DNA of 52,951 bases from Oscillospiraceae bacterium (GTDB lineage Bacteria; Bacillota; Clostridia; Oscillospirales; Oscillospiraceae): contig JAFTGE010000035.1 in the NCBI GenBank assembly GCA_017458085.1, positions 1-52,951 on the forward strand. The letters run 5' to 3'. The notes beneath the pieces are model-generated. The model ran no database searches, was not told where the DNA came from, and saw only the letters and a program-made list of their open reading frames with translations. The position numbers and the translations under genes were made by a program. Shown here piece after piece: positions 43,163-51,700 of the stretch. The stretch's first letter is position 1; the number at the start of each line of letters is the position of its first letter.

Positions 43163-43834
43163 ATGGAAGGCTATCGAATTCTTGAAATCAAGCAGAGCGT
43201 TTTTGAAAACAACGACCGTGAGGCCGACAAGCTGCGCGAGCAGCTTAAAAAGGATCGGACGTTCCTTCTCAACCTCATGTCCTCCCCCGGCTCCGGCAAG
43301 ACCACGACCCTGCGGCAGACCATCGCCGCGCTGAAGGACGAGTTTAAGATCGGCGTCATGGAGGCCGACATCGACTCCGATGTGGACGCCGCCACCATTG
43401 AAAAGACCGGCGCCAAGGTCATCCAGCTGCACACCGGCGGCATGTGCCACCTGGACGCAGGCATGACCCGTCAGGGTCTGGAGGGCCTGGGCGTGGACGA
43501 CGTGGATCTGGCCATCCTTGAAAACATCGGCAACCTCGTCTGCCCGGCGGAGTTCGACACCGGCGCTGTGAAAAACGCCATGATCCTCTCTGTTCCCGAA
43601 GGCCACGACAAGCCCCTCAAGTACCCCCTGATGTTCTCCATCTGCGATGTGCTGCTGATCAACAAGATCGACGTCATGCCCTACTTTGACTTTGATCTGG
43701 ACAAGTGCAGGGAATATGCCCTGCGCCGCAACCCCAACATGAAGATTTTCCCCATCTGCGCCCGCACCGGCGAGGGGATCGACGCCTGGGCCGACTGGCT
43801 GCGCGAGCAGACCAACGCCTGGATCAAGGGCTGA
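43163..43834 (+). CDS. hypB: Hydrogenase/urease nickel incorporation GTPase HypB
   Basis: 223-aa SIMIBI-class GTPase that helps insert Ni into NiFe hydrogenase. Motifs: P-loop MSSPGSGKTTTL (about 39-50), EADIDSDVDAA, the metal-site pair GGMCHLDAGM (Cys95, His96) and NIGNLVCPAEFD (Cys near 127), and guanine motif NKID. The N-terminus lacks the CxxCGC nickel site of E. coli HypB. No hypA, hypC-F or hydrogenase gene is close by. It is a single gene with its own promoter and strong terminator. Confidence 0.9.
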   Translation: MEGYRILEIKQSVFENNDREADKLREQLKKDRTFLLNLMSSPGSGKTTTLRQTIAALKDEFKIGVMEADIDSDVDAATIEKTGAKVIQLHTGGMCHLDAGMTRQGLEGLGVDDVDLAILENIGNLVCPAEFDTGAVKNAMILSVPEGHDKPLKYPLMFSICDVLLINKIDVMPYFDFDLDKCREYALRRNPNMKIFPICARTGEGIDAWADWLREQTNAWIKG

Positions 43835-43851
43835 GCCGTTGGTTCATCACA

Positions 43852-43889
43852 AAAAAAGACGCGGTGACTTTCGTCACCGCGTCTTTTTT
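43852..43889. terminator. Bidirectional terminator after hypB
   Basis: Perfect 11-bp GC-rich stem (43858-43868 with 43873-43883), loop TTTC, flanked by A6 and T6 that extend the pairing. It serves hypB and the convergent PHP gene, overlapping the end of the latter. Confidence 0.92.
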
Positions 43890-44722
43890 GCTTCCTCCTT
43901 CAGCTTTTCCAGCCATTCGTAGGGGACGTTCAGCTCCCCGTCCCAGCCGGTGCCGAGGTGGTTGTGGGGCTTGTTCTGCCCATGGAAATCGCTGCCCCCG
44001 GTCTTAATGAGTCCGTACTCATCCGCAAGGCCCTCCAGATAGCGCACCTGGTCGGCATCATAGCGTGTATAGCGGCACTCGATCCCGCGCAGGCCGTGAT
44101 CCATGCAGTGGGTGATCAGATCGCGCAGCTCCTCGTCGTTCTTCCGATACTGGAAGGGGTGGGCCAGCACGGGCACGCCCCCGGCGCTCACGATGATCTC
44201 CACCGCTTGATCGATGGGCATGATGGTGCGGGGCACGTAGTACTTCTGCCCCTTCTCGACAAAGCGGGCAAAGCCGTCGTTGACGTCCTTTGCCAGGCCG
44301 TACTCCACAAACAGCTCAGCAAAATGCGGCCGTCCGATCACCTCGCCAAAGCGCTGCTTCATCCCCTCATAGGTCACATCGAAGCCGTCGGCGCGCATCA
44401 GCTCCACCATCTTGCTGTTGCGCCGGTCGCGGTCTTCCACGATCCAGTCCAGCACGGGCCGCAGGCTCTCGGAGGCAGCGTCGATGTAATAGCCCAGCAC
44501 ATGCACGGCCCCGCCGTACTTGGTGCTGATCTCGATGCCGGGCACCAGCTCCATGCCCAGCTCCTGGGCGGCGGCGATGGCCTCGGCGTGGCCGACCACC
44601 GTGTCATGGTCGGTGATGGCCATGGCCTTCAAGCCGCGCTCCACGCCCAGGGCAACCGCCTCGCGCGGGGTGAAGGTGCCGTCGGAGCCGGTGGTGTGCA
44701 CATGCAGGTCGATCCGGCTCAT
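43874..44722 (-). CDS. PHP-domain phosphoesterase
   Basis: 282-aa PHP-domain protein with the full metal set: DLHVHTTGSDGTFTP at the N-terminus, AITDHDTVVGHAEA near residue 36, PGIEIST, VIGRPHFAE, VLAHPFQY and GGSDFHGQNKPH. It resembles RNase AM / 3',5'-nucleoside bisphosphate phosphatases (YciV/TrpH group). Its start overlaps the amidohydrolase stop by 4 bases, and it is the last gene of the run from murT. Confidence 0.87.
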   Translation of the reverse strand: MSRIDLHVHTTGSDGTFTPREAVALGVERGLKAMAITDHDTVVGHAEAIAAAQELGMELVPGIEISTKYGGAVHVLGYYIDAASESLRPVLDWIVEDRDRRNSKMVELMRADGFDVTYEGMKQRFGEVIGRPHFAELFVEYGLAKDVNDGFARFVEKGQKYYVPRTIMPIDQAVEIIVSAGGVPVLAHPFQYRKNDEELRDLITHCMDHGLRGIECRYTRYDADQVRYLEGLADEYGLIKTGGSDFHGQNKPHNHLGTGWDGELNVPYEWLEKLKEEAKKTR

Positions 44723-45987
44723 CCGCGCACCGCCTTTGCCATCCGCTCGGCCTCAGCGTAGATCCTCTCCGGGTCCTCGCCGATAAAGAATTCGCCCCGC
44801 TCATAGAGCACCCGGCCGTTGACCATGGTCAGGCGCACATTCTCCTTGGAGCCGGCATAGACGATGTTGCGCGCGATGTTGTGCAGGGGGCGCATGTTGG
44901 GCCGGTTCAGGTCGATGACCACGAGGTCGGCGCGCTTGCCGACGGCCAGATCGTCGCAGTCATTCAATCCAATGGCCCTGGCCCCGCCGACGCAGGCCAT
45001 TTCCAGCACCCGGTCGGCCCCGCCCGCGGCGGCGTCACCGCTTTGCACCTTCTGCAGGACGCTGGCCAGATACATCTCCCGGAAGAAATCCAGGGCATTG
45101 TTGCTGGCCGCGCCGTCGGTGCCGATGGCCATGGGCACTCCCGCGTCGAGCAGCCTGTCCACCGGGGCGATACCGCTGGCGAGCTTCAAGTTGGAGCAGG
45201 GATTGGTCACGGCCCAGAGGCCCTTTTGCGCAAAGAGCGCGACGTCCTCGTCGCTCATCCACACGCAGTGGAAGCCGCCCCCGCCGTAGTCGAAGAAACC
45301 GATGCTGTCCAGCAGCTGCGGCGGCGTCAGGCCGCAGCGCTCCACGCAGCCGCGCACCTCGCTCTCGGTCTCGCTGAGGTGGGTGTAGCAGGGGGCCTTG
45401 TATTTGTGCGCCAGCTCCGCCATGTACTTCATGCGCTCCATGCTCGTGGTGTACTCGGCGTGGATGCCCAAGCGATAGCCCACCAGCTCGTTCAGCTGAT
45501 TGAACTTGAGAAACTCCCGCTCGATATTTTCGGGATCGGCGTCGAAGTTATTCAGCCCCGAGCAGATCACCGTGCGAAAGCCGCTGTCGATATTGGCGGC
45601 GGCGTAGGCGTCGTTTTTGACATACATGTCAAAGCTCGCGGTGATGCCGGAGCTGAGGTATTCCATGATCCCCAGCCTTGTAAAGATGTAGACCATCTCC
45701 GGCGTGAGCTTGGCCTCGTTGGGGAAAACCTGCTGATAGAGCCAGTCGTTCAGCGGCATGTCGTCAGCAAAGGAGCGCAGGAAGGTCATGGCCGTGTGGG
45801 TGTGGGCGTTTTTAAAGCCCGGCAACACCACATCGCCGCCCAAGTCGATGCTGCGCTCGAATTCCGGCAGCGCCGCCGGCGTCGGCCCCACATAGCAGAT
45901 GGCGCCGCCGTCGGTCCATAGCTCCTCATCGGTCAGGCGCATGCCGCCCGTAAAGCGGAGCAGCCGCCCGTTGTAAAACCGGATCAT
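44719..45987 (-). CDS. Amidohydrolase, MtaD/SAH deaminase-like
   Basis: 422-aa metal-dependent deaminase of the ATZ/TRZ family. Metal residues: FKNAHTHTAMTFLRSF (His pair near 61-63), IHAEYTTS, CYTHLSETESEV, FHCVWMSDEDV and TDGAASNNALDFF. It resembles 5-methylthioadenosine/S-adenosylhomocysteine deaminases; the specificity is inferred from resemblance only. It overlaps both neighbours (gatD stop, PHP start) by 4 bases, indicating strict co-translation with cell-wall genes, an odd pairing. Confidence 0.85.
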   Translation of the reverse strand: MIRFYNGRLLRFTGGMRLTDEELWTDGGAICYVGPTPAALPEFERSIDLGGDVVLPGFKNAHTHTAMTFLRSFADDMPLNDWLYQQVFPNEAKLTPEMVYIFTRLGIMEYLSSGITASFDMYVKNDAYAAANIDSGFRTVICSGLNNFDADPENIEREFLKFNQLNELVGYRLGIHAEYTTSMERMKYMAELAHKYKAPCYTHLSETESEVRGCVERCGLTPPQLLDSIGFFDYGGGGFHCVWMSDEDVALFAQKGLWAVTNPCSNLKLASGIAPVDRLLDAGVPMAIGTDGAASNNALDFFREMYLASVLQKVQSGDAAAGGADRVLEMACVGGARAIGLNDCDDLAVGKRADLVVIDLNRPNMRPLHNIARNIVYAGSKENVRLTMVNGRVLYERGEFFIGEDPERIYAEAERMAKAVRG

Positions 45988-46721
45988 ACGTCACCTCCCA
46001 GTCTCTTGACCATCTGATCATGGGCCATGCGCTCCAGCGCGTCGTCCAGGGGGGCAAGCTCCGCCGCCCCGTATCTGCGCGCCAGCGCCGTGGAGAGCAG
46101 CAGGTCGGCAAAGGCCGGGTTCTTCGGCAGCATCGGCCCGTGGCAGTAGCAGCCGAACACATTCTTGTAGCGGGCGCCTTCGGTGCCGTCCTCGCCGTTG
46201 TTGCCGAAGCCGCGGATCACCGTTCCCAGCGGCGCCACTCCGGAACCGAGGCGGGTTTTCCCGCTGTGATTTTCAAAGCCGACCACCGTCATGCCGCCCA
46301 AGCTCTCGTCGCAGCGAAACAGATAGTTGCCGATCATGCGTTTTTTCGCCCCCACGGTGTACAGGTCGAGCGCGCCGATGAAGTCACAGCGCTGTCCGTC
46401 GTGCGTCTCGTAATAGTTGCCCAGCATCTGGTAGCCGCCGCAGATGGCGAGGACGGTCATCCCGTCTTCCACCGCAGCGCGGAGTTCCCGGTCCCGGCCG
46501 CGGTGCAGATCGTCCAGCAGCACCTGCTGCTCAAAGTCCTGGCCGCCGCCGATGAACACCAGGTCGCAGTCGACAAGGCTCTCCCCGGAGCCGATGGGCA
46601 TTTTCACGACCTCGCTGTCGATGCCGCGCCACCGGAGTCTCTGAGTCAGGCAGCGGATATTGCCGCCGTCGCCGTAGAGGTTGAGCACATCGGGGTATAA
46701 GTGACAGATTTTCAGCTTCAT
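45984..46721 (-). CDS. gatD: Lipid II isoglutaminyl synthase, glutaminase subunit GatD
   Basis: 245-aa CobB/CobQ-like class I amidotransferase. It releases ammonia from Gln for MurT, which amidates D-Glu of lipid II. The nucleophile is Cys94 in LAICGGYQML, and His194 sits in CYCHGPMLPKNP. The start is ATG 46721, behind GCGAGGTGAT; the longer in-frame ORF from 46736 begins inside the ribosome site. It lies 14 bases after murT, the standard order. Confidence 0.93.
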   Translation of the reverse strand: MKLKICHLYPDVLNLYGDGGNIRCLTQRLRWRGIDSEVVKMPIGSGESLVDCDLVFIGGGQDFEQQVLLDDLHRGRDRELRAAVEDGMTVLAICGGYQMLGNYYETHDGQRCDFIGALDLYTVGAKKRMIGNYLFRCDESLGGMTVVGFENHSGKTRLGSGVAPLGTVIRGFGNNGEDGTEGARYKNVFGCYCHGPMLPKNPAFADLLLSTALARRYGAAELAPLDDALERMAHDQMVKRLGGDV

Positions 46722-46735
46722 GGGATCACCTCGCA

Positions 46736-48109
46736 TCAGACCCAGAATTCATCGCCGCCGCAGTGACGGATCACGGTTTCACGCAGCTCAAGCATGGCCG
46801 TATAGGTGGGCATAAGAAACACCGGGCGGTCCTGCCCCTCGATCCAGCGCACCAGCGTCTCATAGTCGCGCTCGATCTCGATAAACTCCGCCTTGACGCC
46901 CGCGTATTTGATCCGCACCGCCATGTCCGCGGCACGGTCGCCGGAGACGATGACCTTCTCGAGCGCCCCGGCCATCTTGGTCAAGCCCTCGAAATTGGCG
47001 TCCCAGATCCAGGAGATATCGGTCCCGTCGGCGCCGCGGTCGTTCAGGCAGACGACCAGCACAAACTTTTCCTTGATGTTCTCCAGAAACTCGATCACCT
47101 GGTTGCAGCCGGCGGGGTTTTTGACCAGCATCATCTTGGTGCCGCCGGCGCCCAGGGCAAACTGCTCCATGCGCCCGAAGCCGCACTTGAAGCTGCCCAC
47201 GGCGGCGACGGCCGACTCGGTGGCCAGCCCCATCTCGCTGACGGCGGCGACAGCCCCGGCTGCGTTATAGACGTTGTAGAGCGCCGGGAGATTCACCTCC
47301 GCCAGATACCGCTTGCCGTGTACGCTGAGGATAATACTGCTGCCCTCGGCGGTCTGGGCAGTGACATCGGTGACGGCGTATTCCGGGTCATGCCGCCGAT
47401 AGCCGCAGTGGGGGCAGCGGAAGCCCCCCAGATGGCCGTAGGTGATGTAGTCGTAGCTGTATTCGTGCTTGCAGCGGATGCAGTGGCTTGCGTCGGACAG
47501 CTCGCTCTTTTCCCCGGAGGGTACGGCGCCCTGATTGATGCCGAAGAAGACCGCGCGGTTGGGCAGATCGTCGGCCAGGGACGCGGTCAGGGAGCAGTCG
47601 GCGTTGAGGCAGAGCACCGCCTCCGGCGCGCCGGAGATGCCGCTGCGGATATTTTCCAGGGTATGCGTCACCTCGCCGTAGCGGTCGAGCTGATCGCGGA
47701 ACAGGTTCGTGACCACGATGACGCGGGGCTTGAGCTGCCCGAAGACGCGCACGGCAGCGGCCTCGTCGCACTCGATGACCGCGTATTCCTTGCGGCATTT
47801 ACCGCCAAGACTGCTGTTCATCACAAATTCCGTGGTGATCCCGGAGATCAGGTTCGCGCCCGAGCGATTGGCAAAATAGCTCAATCCCTGCTGGGCGAAG
47901 GCCTGCTCGATCATGCGGGCGCTGGTGGTCTTGCCGTTGGTGCCGGTGATGGCGACGGTTTTGACGTCCCGGGCCAGAATCTCCAGCAGGTTCGGGCACA
48001 GCTTCAGGGCCCAGCGGCCGGGCATGGCGGTGCCGCCGCGGTGCAGCACGCGGGAGATCCCGCGCAGCAGCTTGCAGAGAAGGATCGCGAAAAACGCGCG
48101 AATATTCAT
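46736..48109 (-). CDS. murT: Lipid II isoglutaminyl synthase, MurT subunit
   Basis: 457-aa Mur-ligase-like enzyme that uses ATP and GatD-derived ammonia to amidate D-isoglutamate of lipid II. Motifs are AITGTNGKTTSARM near residue 53, the VTNLFRDQLDRYGEV central segment, a Cys4 zinc ribbon (CIRC near 208, CPHC near 231) characteristic of MurT, LYNVYNAAGAVAA, and a C-terminal DUF1727 region with LNDRGADGTDISWIWD. ATG 48109 follows AGGAG. It leads the minus-strand run murT-gatD-amidohydrolase-PHP. Confidence 0.94.
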   Translation of the reverse strand: MNIRAFFAILLCKLLRGISRVLHRGGTAMPGRWALKLCPNLLEILARDVKTVAITGTNGKTTSARMIEQAFAQQGLSYFANRSGANLISGITTEFVMNSSLGGKCRKEYAVIECDEAAAVRVFGQLKPRVIVVTNLFRDQLDRYGEVTHTLENIRSGISGAPEAVLCLNADCSLTASLADDLPNRAVFFGINQGAVPSGEKSELSDASHCIRCKHEYSYDYITYGHLGGFRCPHCGYRRHDPEYAVTDVTAQTAEGSSIILSVHGKRYLAEVNLPALYNVYNAAGAVAAVSEMGLATESAVAAVGSFKCGFGRMEQFALGAGGTKMMLVKNPAGCNQVIEFLENIKEKFVLVVCLNDRGADGTDISWIWDANFEGLTKMAGALEKVIVSGDRAADMAVRIKYAGVKAEFIEIERDYETLVRWIEGQDRPVFLMPTYTAMLELRETVIRHCGGDEFWV

Positions 48110-48151
48110 AGTCGGTACTCCTAGATCAATGCATTTATACAATGGGTAAAG

Positions 48152-48181
48152 ATTATAACACAAGTATATTCCCCCCGGCAA
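48152..48181 (-). promoter_or_regulatory. Promoter of murT-gatD operon
   Basis: Minus strand TTGCCG (48181-48176), 18-base spacer, perfect TATAAT (48157-48152). Its -35 lies inside the hairpin that ends addA. Confidence 0.65.
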
Positions 48182-48200
48182 GAACTTTGCACGGGGGGAA
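48169..48200 (-). terminator. Hairpin after addA
   Basis: TTCCCCCC pairs with GGGGGGAA (48169-48176 with 48193-48200), with inner GCAA/TTGC pairing. It lies just 3' of the addA stop on the minus strand and is followed by ATATAC, not a T-run. It overlaps the murT promoter -35 region. Confidence 0.55.
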
Positions 48201-48208
48201 CGGTTTTC

Positions 48209-51200
48209 TTATTCTCGCGCCAGCGTTACGGCCCTGCCCACGCTCAGGAAGAACAGTGTGCATTCCTTGACCGGCTTGCGGAAGATCCGCTCCAGCGCCG
48301 CGGCGTAGGCCATCAGCTGTCCGCGGTAGAGCTGTGCGCGCGCTTGCAGCTGCTCCTCCGTGCGCACGTTGTCGGTCTTATAGTCGATGACCACGAGCTT
48401 GCCTTCCTCCTCGATGCAGCAATCCACCACGCCCTGCAGCAGCAGCTGCTCCGCCGCAGCGTCAGGATAGAGCGTGTCCGCCTCCATCAGCAGCGAAAAG
48501 CGAAACTCCCGCAGCGGGCTCGGATCGGCCAGCATGCGCCTGCCCAACGGCGAGGCAAACAGCCGCTCGATCGCCGCGACGTTCACCGCCTCGGCCTCCC
48601 GGGGCGACAGGAAACGCGCCGCGCACAGGCGGTCGATTTCGCGCTGGATTCCCCGGCGGCTTCCGCCCTTGGAAAAGTCCATGTATTGCAGCACCAGATG
48701 CGTCGCCACGCCCCGCTCGGCAGCGGTCAGGGGTCGTTCGCCCTGCCCCAGCTCCGGCATGCGGAAGCTGGTTGCCGTCGGTTTCAGGAGCGGCTCGGCG
48801 TCCTCGTCGCGCTCGTAATGCCCTTTCAGCTCCGTAGCTGTGATCTTGGAGGGCAGCTCCACCGCCGCGGCGTGGGGATAGCGGAAGGCCAGCCTGCGCT
48901 CCAGCTCCGCCGCCGTTTCCGGATCGGCGGCGGGCTTCTCCGGCCGCTCCGCCGTTTCGGGGGCATTCTCCTCCGCTGCGCACAGCTCGAGCGCCCAATT
49001 CGCCCCGCCGTCGGCCGCGACAGCCCGCAGCATCCAGGCCGCCATGCTCCCGCAGCGCAGCAGAAGCTCCGGGGGCATCGGAACCGAAATCTCCGCCTGC
49101 ACCTTTTCCAGCGCCTTGGCCGGCTCCCTCAGGGCCGCCGTTACATACAGGCGCTCTTTCGCCCGCGTCAGCGCCACATACAGCAGCCGCATCTCCTCGG
49201 ACAGATCCTCCCGCTCCAGCCGTCGGGCAATGGCCACGCGGGCCAGAGACGGGTACTGCACCCGGTTTTCCAGATCGACGACCTTCGGGCCGAGTCCCAG
49301 CTCCGGGTGCACCAGCACGGCCTCCTGCCGGTCACTGGCGTTGAAGCGCCGGGCCGTATCGCAGAGGAAGACCACCGGGAATTCCAGGCCCTTGGACTTG
49401 TGGATGGACAGGATCTGCACCGCCGAGGCAAAGCCGCCGCCCGTTGCCGGCTCCTGACCCTTTTCGGCCAGCACCTGCAGCCAGAGCGAGAGGCGGTGCA
49501 GCCCGCGATAGCCGGTGCTTTCAAAGCCCTCGGCCAGCTCCAGCAGCGCCAGAAGATTGGCGCGGCGCTGCTGCCCATCCTCCATGGCCGCGCACAGGGC
49601 CAGCATGTCCAGCTCCTCGATGATGAGCCAGACGGTCTCCGCCGCGCTCAAATCAGCCGCAGCCGCACGCAGGGCCGACAGCTTATCGACAAAGGCGCGG
49701 CACTTCCCGTCGGTTTGGGCCGCCTTGACCAGCGCGGTGTAAAAATCCGCCTCCCGGTCCGCCGCGCGGATACGGGCCAGCTCGTCGGGCGTAAAGCCCA
49801 GCGCCGCCGAGCGCAGCACCGCGATCAGCGGGATGTCCTTGTGGGGATTGTCCATCACCGCCAGCATAGCCAGCACCGCCGACACCTCAAGCGTTGCGAA
49901 AAAGCCGCTGCCCTGGGCCGCGCCCACGGGTACGCCCGCCTCCATCAGCGCCCGGCGGTAGACCCCGCCCTGCTGATTGACCGAGCGCAGAAGGATCGCA
50001 ACGTCGCCGTATTCCATGGGCCGCTCCCCCGCAGGCGTGGTGACCGTCGCCCCGGACTCCACCAGGGCCTTGATGCGCCGCGCTGTGAACGCGGCCTCCA
50101 AAGCGGTCTTATCCGGACTCTCCTCGCCCGCGCTCCGCGGCAGCTCCAACAGCAGAAGCCGGGGCTTGGGAACCGGGCCCTCGTAGTTTTTCGCGCCGCA
50201 GATCAGCGCCGCCTCGTCGTTATACTCCACATCGCCCAGGGTTTTGGACATGCACAGGGAAAAGACGGCGTTGGCTCCGTTCAGGATCTCCCGCCGGGAG
50301 CGGAAGTTCTCCCGCAGCAGCACCCGCCGGGCCACCTGCGGGTCGGCCTGGGCGAAGCGCTCGTACTTTTCGTTGAAAATCCCCGCGTCCGCCAGGCGGA
50401 AGCGGTAAATGGACTGCTTCACGTCGCCCACCAGGAAGAGATTGCGCCCGCCGTCGGACACGGCCCGGAAGATCAGGTCCTGTACCTGGCTGACGTCCTG
50501 ATACTCATCCACCATGATCTCGGTGTAGCGCCGCGATAATTGCCGCGCCAGCTCCGTGGGCGCGCCCGCCCCGTCGGTCAGCAGCTGCACGGTCATGTGC
50601 TCCAGATCGGCGTAGTCCACCAGCGCGCGGGCTCGCTTGTCCTTTGCGTATTCCCGGTCAAACTCCAGCGTCAGGCGCAGCAGCGCCTCCATCGCCGGTG
50701 CGGTTTGCGCCATATCGCCCAGCAGCACCTCGGAAGGCTCGGCAAGGGCCTCGGCGATTTTCTTCATGCTGTCCTTGCAGGCCTCGCGCCGCGCCTTCAG
50801 ATACTCGGACAGCGCCGGGTCGGGGGATGCGCGCAGCGTCTTCAGCTTCGGGAAATCCACCGGCAGGGCCTCCCGCGTCTTCTCCCAGCCGAGGGCCAGC
50901 CGCCGCTTCAATTCCCGCAGCGCGGCCGCCGTCTGCGAGAAGCTGTCCAGATACGCCGCGCTGATTTTTTCCTCCCCCTGCATCAGCGCCATCAGGCGGT
51001 CAAATTCCTCGCTCCAAAACGCGGTCTGGCCCGCTGCCCATTGCAGAAGCTCCTGGCCCCAGGGGGTCTGCCCGGCGTCGGCAGCCGGCGCGTACAGCTG
51101 CCGGATCTGGCCCTCCGCCCAGTCCTCGGGCCGCGCGTGGCACTGCATGCGCGCATGCAGCGTCAGGATCAGCCCGCTCAGGCGGCTGTCGTCCCGGCCC

Positions 51201-51700
51201 TCGCCCACGGTGTCCACCAGCAGGCGAAAACCCGGATCGTTGTCCATGCTTTCATATCGCTTTTCCAGCACCCGGTCGAGAACAGCCGCGCGCAGGTCTC
51301 CGGCACGCTCGTCGTCGATGATCTTAAAATCCGGCGACAGCTCCGCCTTCTGGCAGTATTCCCGCAGCAGATTGGCGCAAAAGCTGTGGATCGTGCCGAT
51401 CTGCGCACGCTGACACAGGGCGTTTTGCCGCCGCAGGCGCAGGTTGCCGGGGTCGGCGGCGATGCGCGCGGCCAGCTCCTCCATGATGCGGCCGCGCAGC
51501 TCGCCCGCCGCGGCGCGGGTAAAGCTGATGATCAGGAAGGTATCCAGATCGGCAGGCGCCTCCCCGTCGCAGATGGCGTGCATAACGCGCTCGGTCAGCA
51601 CGCGGGTCTTGCCGCTGCCCGCGCCGGCGGAAACCAGCATCGCGCAGCCGCGGCTGTCAATGGCTTCACGCTGGGCGGGTGTGGGTTCAAATCGACTCAT
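48209..51700 (-). CDS. addA: ATP-dependent helicase/nuclease subunit A
   Basis: 1163-aa AddA of the AddAB double-strand-break resection enzyme (RecBCD equivalent). UvrD-type helicase motifs: FEPTPAQREAI, Walker A SAGAGSGKT (24-32), IISFTRAAA, DEYQDVSQVQD, GDVKQSIYRFR, and IHKSKGLEFPVVF, then LLYVALTRAKERLYV. The C-terminal PD-(D/E)XK nuclease shows GVVDCCIEEEGKLVVIDYK near residue 1090. The start is ATG 51700, behind GGAGGAGG, within the last 14 bases of addB. Confidence 0.95.
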   Translation of the reverse strand: MSRFEPTPAQREAIDSRGCAMLVSAGAGSGKTRVLTERVMHAICDGEAPADLDTFLIISFTRAAAGELRGRIMEELAARIAADPGNLRLRRQNALCQRAQIGTIHSFCANLLREYCQKAELSPDFKIIDDERAGDLRAAVLDRVLEKRYESMDNDPGFRLLVDTVGEGRDDSRLSGLILTLHARMQCHARPEDWAEGQIRQLYAPAADAGQTPWGQELLQWAAGQTAFWSEEFDRLMALMQGEEKISAAYLDSFSQTAAALRELKRRLALGWEKTREALPVDFPKLKTLRASPDPALSEYLKARREACKDSMKKIAEALAEPSEVLLGDMAQTAPAMEALLRLTLEFDREYAKDKRARALVDYADLEHMTVQLLTDGAGAPTELARQLSRRYTEIMVDEYQDVSQVQDLIFRAVSDGGRNLFLVGDVKQSIYRFRLADAGIFNEKYERFAQADPQVARRVLLRENFRSRREILNGANAVFSLCMSKTLGDVEYNDEAALICGAKNYEGPVPKPRLLLLELPRSAGEESPDKTALEAAFTARRIKALVESGATVTTPAGERPMEYGDVAILLRSVNQQGGVYRRALMEAGVPVGAAQGSGFFATLEVSAVLAMLAVMDNPHKDIPLIAVLRSAALGFTPDELARIRAADREADFYTALVKAAQTDGKCRAFVDKLSALRAAAADLSAAETVWLIIEELDMLALCAAMEDGQQRRANLLALLELAEGFESTGYRGLHRLSLWLQVLAEKGQEPATGGGFASAVQILSIHKSKGLEFPVVFLCDTARRFNASDRQEAVLVHPELGLGPKVVDLENRVQYPSLARVAIARRLEREDLSEEMRLLYVALTRAKERLYVTAALREPAKALEKVQAEISVPMPPELLLRCGSMAAWMLRAVAADGGANWALELCAAEENAPETAERPEKPAADPETAAELERRLAFRYPHAAAVELPSKITATELKGHYERDEDAEPLLKPTATSFRMPELGQGERPLTAAERGVATHLVLQYMDFSKGGSRRGIQREIDRLCAARFLSPREAEAVNVAAIERLFASPLGRRMLADPSPLREFRFSLLMEADTLYPDAAAEQLLLQGVVDCCIEEEGKLVVIDYKTDNVRTEEQLQARAQLYRGQLMAYAAALERIFRKPVKECTLFFLSVGRAVTLARE

